The notes: a model not told the origin generated them from the sequence alone. A stretch of DNA of 64,000 nucleotides from Ailurus styani (GCA_002007465.1 LNAC01000137.1:475919-539918), one strand, 5' to 3'; numbered from the stretch's first letter, positions 45,721 through 58,029 are shown. A program made the numbers and translations.

Positions 45721-46960
45721 ATAAGAAGCGACTTATACTTTTCAAGCATATGTGATGGTCATCTGAGCCTAAAAGTTTAGTGAAATAGCTCAGCCCCAAT
45801 CAGAACCATTTGCAATACTCAAGCTCCCATAAGCTTGATGGAAATTCTTGGGGCCTGGGCAGCAAGGGGTGGGTGGCAGGAAAGACCTATTCCTTACCAA
45901 CATGGAACCAGTTGGAACCAAGCTGAGGGCTCTTATAAGCCAGGGCATATAGCCCCTGTGTTACATTTCTCTTCTTCTCTCAGTGAAATCATGTTTAATT
46001 TCCAACAATGCCTCCCAGAGTGTTAGCTACATACATTAAATACCCAACCACCTGAAGTGAAGTCTAAGGAGAAATGTAAAGCTCATTCTTTTATGACCAC
46101 GTATTTGAACTGTGGGAAAATGAACAAACCTCAGAAGGTGGTAAGCTCCTGCTGTTGCTGGTGAAAATGACAGGAATACACATAATTGGTTCACATCAAT
46201 TTTTATTTTCCTGAATACCTCACAATCTTGTAAGGATCTGCTTCTATTGCAAACCTCCCTAGTTGGGAGTTTTTTTCACCCACATCTCAAGTTCTCCTGG
46301 CTCCAAAAGTGTATGTGGAAGTTCTCTTTCTTGTTTCTCATAACCACTTCCAGACTATTGTTCCTGCATCCTCCTGCAAAGGTCTTTGCTTCAAAGCACA
46401 TATCAGTAGACCAGAGCACGTATTATCCTTCCTTGTTGCATTCATATCAGTTCTTGTGTATCCTTCCCTCTTGTTTATTGAAGATTTTACCATCCTGGCT
46501 TGTTTTCATTCTCTCCCCCTCTGCTTCTGTAATCATTCAATGTCTTTTAAATATCTAAGTAGACAATCCCCCCTGGGCCTCTCGGCGCCTCTGATGATCT
46601 TAACTCCATCTCCTATCAGCTACCCTTCCCATGGACACAGACTCAAACTGGTCATTACAAATTTGGTCAATACAAATCATTCTAAAATATCAATTGCAAG
46701 AAGCCTACTTTCTCACCATCATCTCCTTTTTTTTCCCCCTCTAGTTCACACATTAAAGTAGCCCACTCTAACAATTCTTCACTCTACCAAATGCTCCAAA
46801 CCATTGTTCCCATCACCTCATCACACTCCATACCTCCTTGCCAGGTCTACTCTTCCCTCTATACTTAGCTAGGATTCATGGTGCAGCATTACAGCCACCT
46901 TCTTGTCCTGACTCACTCCCCTACCCTTTCTTCTTTGTAGTCAATTAAAAAAAATAGAAA
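45721..46960. other. DCDC1 intron, no firm feature
   Basis: The pyrimidine-rich part at 46250-46930 gives overlapping plus-strand open frames of 103 and 150 codons, without splice support. It looks like old repeat sequence, family unassigned. Confidence 0.4.
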
Positions 46961-46962
46961 CC

Positions 46963-47571
46963 ATATCATCTGCAAAGAGTCTGATTGCTGAGGCTAGGTA
47001 GTGTTCCTCAGGGGCACGTGCACCCGAATGTTTATAGCAGCAATGTCCACAATAGCCAAACTATGGAAAGAACCTAGATGTCCATCAACAGATGAATGGA
47101 TAAAGAAGATGTGGTATATATATACAATGGAATATTATGCAGCTATCAAAAGAAACGAAATCTTGCCATTCGCAACGACATGGATGGAACTGGAGGGTAT
47201 TATGCTGAGCGAAATAAGTCAATCAGAGAAAGACAATTATCATATGATCTCTCTGATATGAGGAACTTGAGGGGCAGGGTGGGGGGNNNNNNNNNNNNNN
47301 NNNNNNNNNNNNNNNNNNNNNNNNNNNNNNNNNNNNNNNNNNNNNNNNNNNNNNNNNNNNNNNNNNNNNNNNNNNNNNNNNNNNNNNNNNNNNNNNNNNN
47401 NNNNNNNNNNNNNNNNNNNNNNNNNNNNNNNNNNNNNNNNNNNNNNNNNNNNNNNNNNNNNNNNNNNNNNNNNNNNNNNNNNNNNNNNNNNNNNNNNNNN
47501 NNNNNNNNNNNNNNNNNNNNNNNNNNNNNNNNNNNNNNNNNNNNNNNNNNNNNNNNNNNNAAAAAAAAAAA
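46963..47571 (+). mobile_element. L1, 5' truncated, containing an assembly gap
   Basis: Plus-strand L1 from GCACCCGAATGTTTATAGCA to ATCTCTCTGATATGAGGAAC, then N, then polyA. The duplication AAATAGAAACCA occurs before (46951-46962) and after. The first bases, TATCATCTGCAAAGAGT, read as minus-strand ORF2, suggesting a short 5' inversion. Confidence 0.85.
47287..47560. other. Assembly gap (274 N)
   Basis: A run of N follows a poly-G stretch and precedes polyA. It lies in the 3' UTR of the L1; no gene content is expected to be lost. Confidence 0.99.
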
Positions 47572-49046
47572 AATAGAAACCAGCCCTGGTCCAATTCTTT
47601 ACCTACTGTAGGTCTATATCTTAACAGTGTAACAGTGGCTAGAGAAAACACGTAAGAAACTATTAATGGAACCATAATATATCAATGGAGATCAAGGAGA
47701 GTGGGAGGCAGTGTGGATATATTACAGAGTGTTTTGAGAATTTGAGGAGTTTGGGGTTCTCACAATGATTGGAGGACATTACCATCATTTCAAATGGCAG
47801 GGAATGAAGAATACCAAATGCCCTTCAAAGTAAGGGAAAGTCCTGCACAAAGAAATTTGTCCTGATTTCCACAGACTTTCAAATTTCCCTTCAAACATTC
47901 ATGTTAGGTGAATGCCTATTTATCTGAGTCCAAAACCAAACTCCCTTTTTGCATGATTATAATACACACCAAATTTTCTAGGAGTGCAACACCCTTAAAT
48001 ATCTCAAAGAAGGAAAATTTGTTCGATGCTTCACGTGTCATTTACTTTTTTGGAAAAATCCTATCACTAATGACACTACCATTCATGGCTTTTGAGTCAT
48101 AGGTATAACATAACTGTATCATTGACATTTGTAGTTCACATATTTAGCTGATATTACACATAGGAATAAGAATCTGCAAACTTAATCATGTTGTCCAGTA
48201 TAGTTGTACTGAAAATTTATTCTGAAATGTATATTACTTTTATTTTTAAATTCTTTTTCTTTTACTACCATTATTATTACTGGTCAGACATTTCTTTAGA
48301 AATTATATTGGTGTGTAAGTGATCTTAACTATGAATTTTTATTTTAGAATAGTAAAGGATCATTACAAAGTATTTGTTATACAAAGGGAGCATCAGATAC
48401 GATACTGCTGACAACCATTATTTTTAAATGTACAACCACAAACCTCAAGTGGGCCTTTAGGACTTCTGGGCCATGCCACTGCCTTCCTCCAGCCCAATGA
48501 TTCCAGGCCTCTGAGAAACACACCATTTCCTTCTCATTAAACCTCCCATACCCTACCAACCATTGCTCGGTGCTGCTGGAGGTCTTATTTCACTGAGAAA
48601 ACACAAGTTCAAAAGAGACCTTCCTTTTCCTCCCATCAGCAAATCTTCCAGATTCCCTCTCTCTAGACTCCTACACTGCCTGTCTTTCTGTTACAGTGGA
48701 GCAGTCTGCTCTAGTGTAAGCCCCAAACTTCTGCTTGTGGCCTAGATGCTTATCCTCTCTCATCTAGGACTTCTTTCCTGCCCTGCACTACTCATCTTCC
48801 TGTCCTCTAAGTCATTGCACCTGCATAATATCTGACAGTCAGACATCTTAAAAAAAAGGGGGGGGGAAGGACCTTCTCTATTCCACATTTCTTTGTATTA
48901 CTTTATAGCAAATTCCTTAAAAGATTCATCTCCTTTTCTTCTCTCTTTTTCTCTTAGACAAATTCCAATTAGGTTTTCACCTCTGAAACTCCACTAAAAC
49001 TGCTGCATCAGGATTTTCACATTACCAAAGTTAAAACTCCTTTCTT
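47572..49046. other. DCDC1 intron with old pyrimidine-rich repeat
   Basis: 48440-49020 is CT-rich and continues after the SINE to about 49400 (ACTTTCTTCACTTGACTTGG, TTCTCTTGGTTTTCTTCTAT). It resembles a widespread old mammalian repeat, but I cannot assign its family. A poly-G run (9 G) lies at 48858. Confidence 0.4.
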
Positions 49047-49260
49047 TTTTTTTTTTTTTTTTTTTTTTAAAGATTTTTATTTATTTATTTGACACAGAGA
49101 GAGAGATTACAAGTCGGCAGAGAGGCAGGCAGAGAGAGAGAGGAGGAAGCAGGCTCCCTGCTGAGCAGAGAGCCCGATGCGGGCCTCGATCCCAGGACCC
49201 TGGGATCATGACCTGAGCCGAAGGCAGCGGCCTTAACCCACTGAGCCACCCAGGTGCCCC
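49047..49260 (-). mobile_element. Young SINEC with long poly-T
   Basis: Perfect 15-bp duplication TAAAACTCCTTTCTT at 49032-49046 and 49261-49275; full-length body. Confidence 0.97.
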
Positions 49261-49619
49261 TAAAACTCCTTTCTTAAGATACACCTGAACAGCAATGGCT
49301 AACCAAAGATCATTCTTTCCTTAAATACTTTCTTCACTTGACTTGGCTTCCCTTCACTTCTTTCACATTCTCTTGGTTTTCTTCTATATTTGTAGCCAAA
49401 ATTGTTAGTCTCCTCTTGCTTGCCAGAGGATAGGAAGTAAATCCCACAAAAATCTAGGGCTTGCTACATCAATGGAGCTTTTAGATGTCCATTAGTCTGA
49501 TATATGTAAGGATATTCCTGTAAAATAAAGGTCAAGTTGTTGTATTTCGTTCCTCTTACTGCATCAACAACAACAAAAGAGCACTGATGGATTTGGAATT
49601 TGGGGTTTTAGAAACAACC

Positions 49620-51430
49620 TGTACCACACTTCAAAAATACTGCTGTGACCCTTTTACCAGATATCCCAGAAGGCTGTCAATTTGGACAGGTGTTCAGAGC
49701 ATGACAGGAATCTGAAGCAGTTCCAGGTGGTAGTACAAGCTTCCCTGTCTCCTGGATGGTATGACCTGGCAGATCCAATGGCCCTGGAGGCATACGAAGT
49801 GTTGAGGATGCTGTATTAAGTCTCTGGTAAGCCCCATACTCTTGTTGCAGTATAGACCTTGGCATTCTGGAGCAAGATCATACTCTACAATAGGAAACAA
49901 CTCTGTTTTTGAAAAATAATCCCTGAGACTGAGAACTGGAGCATTGTATCATCAAGTGACTATGAAACCTGAATCACCCACAATGAACTGGGTGTAGTCA
50001 TAGCCTTCATGTCATAAGGTAAGACAGATGCAACTACATACTACTGTACAATGGAAATGGTACATTCAGGATCAGGCTCAAGCCAAGTCCAGGAGGCATT
50101 AGTCTATTGCAATGATTACTCTCCCTTAATATACACATATGTTCTCAAGGGGATTTCTCTACAGCCATTGGCCAGAAGGATTCAAGTCTGGTTCACAAAG
50201 CAGTCAGTATTATGTTAGTGTTGGTCAGAAGTGGCTTATTGTTAGGTTATAGTCCACTTGGGTGTGGCTCTGAAGAATAGTGGTTAAAATAAATTGTCCT
50301 ATTAGGTAGAGTTGTGAGTAGCACGATTGATCATCTACTTTATACAAAGGAATAGGTAATGAGTGTGGATATACATTCATTCATGGGCAGTGATTGATGA
50401 TTTGGCCTGTTGTTCAGGAGCTTCAAAAAAGCAAAACTGGAAGATCAAGAATGTAGAATTCTGAGAAAAAGGTATGAAGATGAACCTACAGGGAGGATAC
50501 AAAGCATGTGGATTTTATTTCTCATGCTAATCCCCAAGAGAGAGCATCCATCACATAAGAGGTTCTCAACAACCAAGTAGACAGAATGACCATAGTGCTC
50601 ATGAAAATGTTTATACATAAGGGACACGTTTTATAGCAAAAGAGGTATAATGGTGAGCCACAGGGTTCACTTGTCTTACATTGTATTTTTACTCAAAAGC
50701 AGCTCGCCTGATAGAATGAAGTGGCCTTAAAGTCTCAACTAATGTTCCAGCTTGGGAAACGCTTTGCAGGGTTCAGTGCTATCCTAAAAGATCAGTATCT
50801 GCAATGACTCCAGCAATGTGTGTGTTGTGTCCTCAATAGCTAGAATGTGTGGGTTCAGAAAGCAATGGGTAGAGGGAGAATTTGCCCTTCTAACCATCAC
50901 TTCTTATGGCCAACTTCAAAATGTGTGCTCATGTTTCTAAAAGCAGGCTTTTCTGGGTGAGAGTGCTAATTTTCACTGTGGGAACACTTCTTGTATTGTA
51001 TCTAAGATACAGTAAGTCTCCCACTGACCTACAGAAACTAACATTTCCTGGTCACTTTGGGCTTCTCATATCGGTAGATCAGAAGGTCAATAAAGGAGTT
51101 ACTCCCTTGATTGGAGAACTGATCTTGACTACCATTATGTGTAAAATTTTCTCGTACACAATGGAGGCAAGGACGAGGCAAAAGTCTGAAACCCAGGACC
51201 TCAGGGGGCATCCCTGAGTGCTTCTATGCACAGTGAAGGAGCAAATGGGCAATTACAGCAGTCAGTCCGATAATGACAGAAACAAAGAGGCGAGACCTCT
51301 CAGGGACAGTCTTGGATGAAGTAATGCAGACTAAACAAAGTGACGGACAAGAGTAAGAGAAATCTAGAATGGTGGAGGAGGAGGGAGTTAATGTCCGTCA
51401 ATTAGTCTTAAGCTCAGCAGAGGGGACTGA
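49620..51430 (+). mobile_element. Decayed ERV-L-like internal region, antisense to DCDC1
   Basis: The order of motifs in about 50990-51330 (GGTCAATAAAGGAGTTACTC, a diverged ACACAATGGAGGCAAGGACG, and GAGCAAATGGGCAATTACAG) resembles the dUTPase-to-3' end of class III (ERV-L) endogenous retroviruses. The frame at 50906-51217 carries part of it and ends in a stop. The upstream 49.6-50.9 kb has many stops in all frames and is only tentatively included. It is a long-dead copy with no intact gene. Confidence 0.5.
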
Positions 51431-51439
51431 GGCTTAATT

Positions 51440-52250
51440 TGTTAACCCTTTTTAAGTCATTTTAGAAGAATGCAACAGATGACCACATTGAAGTACTGGA
51501 CTGTCACTTCCCTCTTGAGACAGACTTGAGGGCATCTTGTTCGCTTATGATATCTCGGTATAATTAGAGGTAAAGTGGATTGGAGTGGAGCAAGAGGTAG
51601 AAGAACTGGGCCCGGTCCCTGTGTCTCTTCAAGTTCACTCAAGCCTATAAGTTTCCCTTGTTCACGTGCTCAGTGGAGATCCTCAGCCACCAGTGTTGTC
51701 ACTTCATCTCCTACTACCTCCAACTCTCTCATCCACCTCTAGCAAGAGGGCCAGGCTTTGGAATAGCCTACTTAATATCCATTAAATCAGGAGCCAGAGT
51801 TACTCCATTTCCCAGATCTAGTAGATTTTTTCAGCTTTTTCAGCATGCAGATAAAACATTGCACCATGGAGCATGGGCTCTGGCTTCCCCAGCAACTACC
51901 TAAACAGGCCCTGGAAAGGTCACTAACATAACCCAAAGGTGAGGGGGTGGTCAATGTGTCCTGGGGTGAACTTTGATTAATGAGGACTCAGAAACAAGAA
52001 GTCAATAAATAAATCCCTTTCCCTTTCTCACCAAGCTATGGTGTTTGGACAAGCGTGGTGGAAGTCATCCCAAGTGAGATTACTTAGGAAACTGTGGCCA
52101 CCTCCCTAATACCCCACCTAGTATCTTATTTCCCTTCTTCCCTGCCATACTCTCCTTTTTCTTCCACTTTTGCTGACCTCGGACTGCACTTGCTAATAAA
52201 ACCCTAGCATATATAAATGCTGCTCCAAGCCATTGTTTTCTAGGAGACTA
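51440..52250 (+). mobile_element. Possible LTR of the ERV-L-like element
   Basis: It follows the internal region in the same orientation and contains an AATAAA signal at 52195-52200 near its 3' side. No terminal repeat partner was found 5', so the call rests on position and composition. Confidence 0.3.
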
Positions 52251-53234
52251 TAATGAAAACACCAAAAAGGGGTAAGGAGAGGTAATTTAAATCTCTAGCC
52301 AGCCACACACTCAGGTAGGGTATTTTTTCATAAGGGGTAGGGACAGGATTTAATTATCAAGTGCAATGATTTAAAAATAGAACTTTAACCATATTGTACC
52401 ACATATGTATAATTTCTAGAAACATACTTATATGGATGTATGGATAGAAACTTATTTTTCAGTTTAATTCTAAGGTTTTTCAAGAAAGGAAAAACATTCA
52501 TTCTTCTGGTTGCAGTTCCTATATAACTTTAGCCCATCAGTGTCTTTAAAAGGAGCTGGTCAAGTTCAACTTACACTGTTAATAAACATTCTCATAGAGT
52601 AAAGGCCATTAAACTTCAGAGTTCCAGCACAGTATGAGCTTTTATGTAAAAGCAATAGACATCTTAATATTCTGTTTTATAAATGAAGAGCTGACAGACC
52701 CTTAACTGTAATGGCACCAGCAGGCTGAGCTATAATGACTCTACATGTGCATAACATAAATTAGAACTTTACAGCAGTGTTAAGGACTCCAGAATCTTAA
52801 TTCCTGAAAGCCTACACTAGGTGGAGACAGTGATTCATGCAATACTTGCAGGCAGCCTTTCTCTGGCCCCTGAAGAATTTCTCTATTTAATATTTTCCCC
52901 TTTTTAATGTGAAAAAGGGTATTCTTGAACAATTAGGTATTTTTAATAGAAACATTATATAAAACAAAATATCTTAGACTTTGGAAAGACCCACTTGAAA
53001 ACACACACATATACACACCCTACAAGGCTGCCAAATAATGTTTGAAGGCAAGTTTATTTATTTAAAATAATGTCTGTATTAACCCTGCGTTCCCATTAAA
53101 GGTAAAATTCTATTTATGATACTTCAAGAGTATCTACCCCCAAGGACAGGAGTATGACCGAAGTTAAAATATCCATGGATTTATCTGAGCCTAAAAGATA
53201 AAAAATCAGGAGCATTCAATATTTCAGTTGACAC
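52251..53234. other. DCDC1 intron, no recognised feature
   Basis: AT-rich unique sequence, nothing assigned. Confidence 0.45.
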
Positions 53235-53303
53235 CTACCTTCTCCCTCAAGACTAGGTTCAGGATTGATCATATCAACTTCAGTCTGATTAATGGACTGA
53301 CAG
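53235..53303 (-). CDS. DCDC1: DCDC1 exon with two competing donors
   Basis: The only stop-free frame from this acceptor reads CQSINQTEVDMINPEPSL followed by EGEG. The acceptor is GGTAGAG|C, with a poor pyrimidine tract; it is chosen because it continues the phase of the 54059-54114 exon. Two donors overlap at the 3' end: GAGAAG|GTAGGT (exon to 53239, the stronger match) and GGTAG|GTGTCA (exon to 53235). Only the second leaves the two nucleotides needed to join the next firm exon at 44097, so 53235 is used here. If the stronger donor is the real one, another exon must lie between 53.2 and 44.1 kb. Confidence 0.6.
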
Positions 53304-54058
53304 CTCTACCAGAATGCTCTAGTTAATTAATATTACAAAGGTATGGGAAACAAAAACACTTTAGATAATGTTTTTGGAGTCCAGTGCCTTTGATGGAACT
53401 TCAGTGTGTTGCCAGGCTATGAGAAATTGTACAAGACAGTATCCAGTGTAACAGAGAGGTATTATTTTACACTCTTAGAAATCAACAGTAAAATAAAAAC
53501 CAACTTAAATGTGTTGCAGTTGAAGAGCAATCTGTCTTTTTCATATTTTATCAAGACACAATTATATTGCTTCCAACAATTTAATAAACACAGTAATAAA
53601 ATATGATATAATATATAATTTGGACCTGATAGAGTAAATTATAAATAGTCTGGCAAATTCCAACTCAAATCAGCAGTGTCTAACAAATATGCCTGTAAAA
53701 ATGATCAGATTCATATCCCACAACTGTCAGGGAAGCTCAACTCTTTGCTTTGCATGAAGACCTATTTATTTATTTAACTGGTCACTTTTCAGTTTTTAAG
53801 GTTATGTAAGCCACAGATTAGACCACTTAGAATTCATCCATAATTAATTTTAAATTGCATGGTTCCTCAGAAACAGCAAATAGCATATTATTCATACAGA
53901 ATGCTAATATATTTCATACATTTATTTTGGTAGGAATCAGTTTGTAAGACTAGCTTTAAGTACCTCATGTCTGAAAAAAATAGGAAGAAATGAGTAGATT
54001 ATAAATAATAATATTAATAACAATAGCAACTACCTACTTTGATGGGATTTAGTAATAC

Positions 54059-54114
54059 CTCAACAGATTCGCATGGATTTGAACTATTGTGTAGCTTTGC
54101 GTGGTTCTAGTCTT
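54059..54114 (-). CDS. DCDC1: DCDC1 exon, 18 codons, N-terminal side of this set
   Basis: The acceptor TTTCTTTCCTATCTAG has a good pyrimidine tract. It is followed by 56 nt open in phase 0 that encode KTRTTQSYTIVQIHANLL, ending in TTGAG|GTATTA with two nucleotides left over. The next exon at 53303 begins with C, completing AGC (Ser), so the phases fit. The SYTIVQIH pattern resembles a beta strand of the trefoil type found elsewhere in this protein, but it is too short for a firm domain call. The upstream partner exon was not identified. The shortness of the exon is the main reason for moderate confidence. Confidence 0.6.
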
Positions 54115-55621
54115 CTAGATAGGAAAGAAATAACTTAAAATCAGAACCATACATACAAGCTAATTATTTTAAACACTGTGTAATGGTTAAAAGAAACTTG
54201 GAGCCATCAAATAGAACTCTCAAGTCTTAAACCAGTGCCACTGAATGAAGTATTTTAGGTTACATCTATTTTGCAATTTGAACTAAATATTAAAGAAAAA
54301 TTTAGTAGTCTCTATAAATAATTATTTATGAGATTTAAATTTCAAATAAATTTACCCCATCAGAAATGAGGAACTAAAGACTAGAGCATCAGTAATTTAT
54401 AAGCCAAAATTTATAAAAATCAAGTAAATTTGCATATTAACATTATTCTATTTAATTCCTGGAATATTTTGTATAAACAAATAAATACAGTTGGAATTTG
54501 TTCATCTGTCTCATATATTCTCATTTACCCCATCTCTTCACATTATTTTGGTAACTAGCAAAGTACTTAAAACAGAGACTGGATTTTAATGGTAAGTAGG
54601 GGCTAAGAAGGAGAACTTTATGATCATGTTTCCATCTTGAATAACTAGGAATGTCTAAAAATGAGAAATTGCTCTAAAAATTACACTGAAAATAATACTC
54701 ATTTCATAAAAATTTCCATAATTTTATATTATATTCCTCTCAGTTGAAGATCATTAATTAAGTCGAAGACCATTAATTAATTAAGTCCTTTAACAGAATC
54801 CAAAGTTATTTTTTTAAGATCACTAATGAAATATGGTGGAAATCTATCATACATTAATGGTAATTGCTAGCAATATGTATATGTTTAGTGTAGAAAAATT
54901 AATGGATGTACAGATGGATATAAAGCCAAACCTGACATCTCTTGCAACTTTGTTTTTTAAAAATAAGTCTTTGACCTGCTCTGTTTTGTTTTGTTTTTCT
55001 AGTTGGTTGAGCTTCCTGGTTATTTAGATTCTGGATACATAGAAGTAATCTCTATTCAGCACTAAAAACCTATCATTATCTCCCATACTCAGAGAGTTTC
55101 ATACTTGTGTAAAAGCAAAGCTCTCTGAACTACAGTAAAATCTCTATCAAGTGCAAGATTTGTAAACAAATACAAAAACACATTCTTCTTTCAACAATAT
55201 TTGCTTATAATGGAGCCCCATATGATCTGTGAATTCCTAAAATCTATTTCATTTATCACATATCTGGACCTGATAGGTTAGCTTTGGTATCCCAGCTCTT
55301 TGAGAGATAAGCTCTCTGAAATTCTTGTATTGATTTTTGTGCAAATAAGACAAATGAATAACTGTCTATTGAGTGCCTGCTTTTTCTCCCCAGCTCAATG
55401 CTAGGTGCTACAGGGAATCCAAAAAGGTGCTGCATTTTAGGAAGAAGCAAAAATTGTGTATCTGGGGAAATTTTTGAAAACAATACATTTTATTTAAAAA
55501 TGGCACTCTCAATGGAAGTTATGACAGTTACAACTAATGGAAAGAAAATAAAATGAGATTTACATTATGGAAAGAAACTATTGGGTGGAAGGCAACCCTT
55601 AAAGGATGCTTGAATTTTAAT
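54115..55621. other. Upstream intron, small L2 remnant
   Basis: TATTGAGTGCCTGCTTTTTC and CAATGCTAGGTGCTACAGG at about 55365-55415 are minus-strand L2 3' end. The remainder is unassigned. Confidence 0.45.
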
Positions 55622-55809
55622 TTTTTAAAAGATTATTTATTTGAGAGGGAGAGAGTGAGAAAGGAAGGGGCAGAGGGAGGAGAGAGAGAATCTCAAGCTG
55701 ACTCCCACTGAGTGTGGAGCCCAATGTGGGGCTCGATCTCACAACCCTGAGATCATGACCTGAGCCAAAACCAAGAGTCAAACAAACTGACTGAGCCACC
55801 CAGGTACCC
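55622..55809 (-). mobile_element. Older SINEC
   Basis: Minus-strand copy ending GAGCCACCCAGGTACCCC, with duplication CTTGAATTTTAA on both sides. Confidence 0.93.
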
Positions 55810-57494
55810 CTTGAATTTTAAATACAGGAAACTTCCATGAGTTTGGGTTAGTGAAGGAGAAGACAGATGGCCATTTCAAAAAGTGGAGAGAGAGTACAAT
55901 CTTTTGGTATCATATAACAACTGCAAAATATATGATTCTTTGAGTAAAACCAGAATTCTAGATGGAAGAGAGTGATTTATATCCATAGACTTCTATTTTC
56001 CAGTCCTTGTTATGTCTACTCAATTTTTTGCTTAAATTTCACCATGTAAAGTTCTTGATTGTTTCTATTTATCCATATCAGGAAGGAACAGTTATCCTCC
56101 AAATAATTCTCCTTTCCTTCAGTAGTAATCGATTTTTAAAGGGCCACATGGCTACCCAGCTAAAGACAAGATTTGACTGCCTTTAGGTATAGCCATGTAG
56201 TAAAGTTCTGGCCAAATAAGCTATGAGTGAATATGCTATGCCCTGCTCATCAGCTCCTATTCTGTCCTTTCCTTCCTTTAATGTCCCCCCACTTGTTTAT
56301 CCAATGGCAAACTTCCCTGATTTCTTTAAGAAATGCTCTTAGAGACAGTGAATTACAGCTCTTCAAAAATATTGGCATTTAAATGATGGACCCCAGTGGC
56401 CTGGTCTAAGGGTGATACAGTATGGGCTTCTAGGGAACCATGGGATGGACTTTAGTCATCACTACATCACTATATCACTACATCACTACATCACTACTCA
56501 GGATGAGTCCACAGAGAGTACAGTCACGAGGAAGTGACTGTTACCTTTTCATAATTATTTCCTCTTCAGAAATATTTTTCCTAACAGCTTTTAAGGTCTA
56601 CATATGGTCTACTGTGAGTCACATTTTAGTTCTGCATCAAACAAAGATCCTGAAAAAACAGATGAGAAAAAAGAAGAACCAGTAACTGAGAGGGAAAGAA
56701 GAACACAGTCAAGGATCCAAATGGAAAAGTCAAGAACAGATGTCCAGAGAAAAGAAATAATGAGATATGAGAGTACTGGAAAAAGAATGAATACCACTAG
56801 GAAGCTCAAAAACCATATTTAAATAACAAGGATCTTTTGCCTAAAGTTTGCGTTGGGAAACACTACCCACATTTCCACATTTATGCTGCTGGGTGCTAGG
56901 AATCCAGGAACTGACACATTTCTATTCCTGAAGAGTCCCAGTTTGTAAGAGGATAGACCAATAGAATAAGTACCAGAGACACAAAATGACCAGGGTGATC
57001 AATCATGGAAGTTTATACAACATACTGCAGGGGACTAACAAGAGAGTCACTGAGTATTCTTGGAGGGTGTGTAGTGTGTAGTAGAGGAGGTCAGTGTGGA
57101 GGAAATGGGAAGTCCTAAGTCCCAGGACTCAGAGTCTGGCATGGTCACATACTAATGAATGAATGAGCTAACTTGGACTATATTTAAAAATCTAGTTTGT
57201 GAATTCTAGGTTCCCAATTCTCCATATACTTATACTCAAAATTCTTGAATCCTTAAATCTAAAGTGAGAAAATATAAATATTCAAGATTTCCCTTACATA
57301 TAAGTAGAATAAGAGATAACTTGCACAATATGATTCAGCAGATAACAGAATGGCCCCCAACTCAAAACTATTTCCAAAACTAAATCCTGAAATTCCATCA
57401 TTACCATAAAATTTCTTTACGCTTAAATGAGTACATAGTTGTTTGGGCAAGACCATTGTAAGATTTGTAAAACAAAAGGTCAGTACATTATAAT
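55810..57494. other. Intron with a minisatellite
   Basis: Apart from the 8-bp repeat at 56457-56498 and a possible L2 remnant at 56870-56990, nothing is assigned. The open frames at 56440-56822 overlap on both strands and lack support. Confidence 0.4.
56457..56498 (+). repeat. 8-bp tandem repeat (CATCACTA)n
   Basis: Five near-perfect CATCACTA units, with one TATCACTA variant. Confidence 0.92.
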
Positions 57495-57955
57495 TTGTGG
57501 TAGGCTGAATAAAGATATCCATGTCCTAATCCCTGAAACATGTACATGCTCCTTTAGAAGGCAAAAACAGACATTGCAGATATGATTAAGTTTCTTGATA
57601 TGGAGAGATTATCCTGAATTACCTGAGTGGGCCCTGAATGTAATCACCAGTGTTTTCATAAGAGAAGGCAGAGAAAGATTTGGCCCTACAGAAGAGGAGA
57701 AAACAACACAACCATGAAAGAAGGAGAGATTAGATTGATAAGGCCACAAACCAAGGAATGTCAGCAGCTACCAGGGCAAAGAATGAAGTCTTTCCCTTAG
57801 AGCCTGCAGAGGTACTATGGCCCTGCTAACACCCTGATTTCAGTGCGGTGATGTTAATTTGGGACTTCTGGCTTCCAGATTTGTGATGAGAAAAAGTTGT
57901 TTTAAACCAAGTTTGTGATAGTTTGTTAAAGCAGGCATGGGAAATTCATACCTAA
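57495..57955 (+). mobile_element. MLT1-type MaLR solo LTR
   Basis: GTGGTAGGCTGAATAAAGAT, GTCCTAATCCCTGAAACATG, GAGTGGGCCCTGAATGTAAT and GGGACTTCTGGCTTCCAGAT follow the MLT1 LTR from 5' to 3'. Confidence 0.88.
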
Positions 57956-58029
57956 TCTTCAAAATAAGTTACAAAGATCAAGACTAATTGTTTCTGTGCT
58001 TTAGAATAAATTTGTGAATATAAAAATAG

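Larger units (their letters stand above)
6949..54114 (-). other. DCDC1: DCDC1 gene body (eleven internal exons, minus strand)
   Basis: Eleven exons are placed on the minus strand by AG acceptors, GT donors and matching codon phases. Joined from 54114 down to 6949 they sum to 1440 nt, 480 codons without a stop. DCDC1 is recognised from the DCX half-motifs LRVLRNGD and CTEILNLPSAARRL, and from the trefoil stretch around ISHAAPQLVLGV and KYKPYNNGTSNQKW, which match what I know of DCDC1. Doublecortin-family proteins bind microtubules; the exact role of DCDC1 is poorly defined. Neither the initiator ATG, promoter, final exon nor polyA site was found here, so this is an internal part of the gene. 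In other mammals DCDC1 lies near PAX6, ELP4 and IMMP1L (established knowledge, not visible here). Confidence 0.9.

Noticed and set aside
47604..47641. 36-nt minus-strand micro-exon (CC ACT GTT ... GTA G)
   Set aside because: It has a good acceptor (TGTTTTCTCTAG) and a usable donor, and the entry phase could follow 53239, but its exit phase does not fit the 44.1 kb exon.
47096..47675. Open frames of 150-171 codons across the gap
   Set aside because: Most residues are X from N bases; the rest is L1 and polyA.
56530..56580. Short minus-strand exon-like frame (KNISEEEIIMK)
   Set aside because: The acceptor lacks a pyrimidine tract and the frame is very short.
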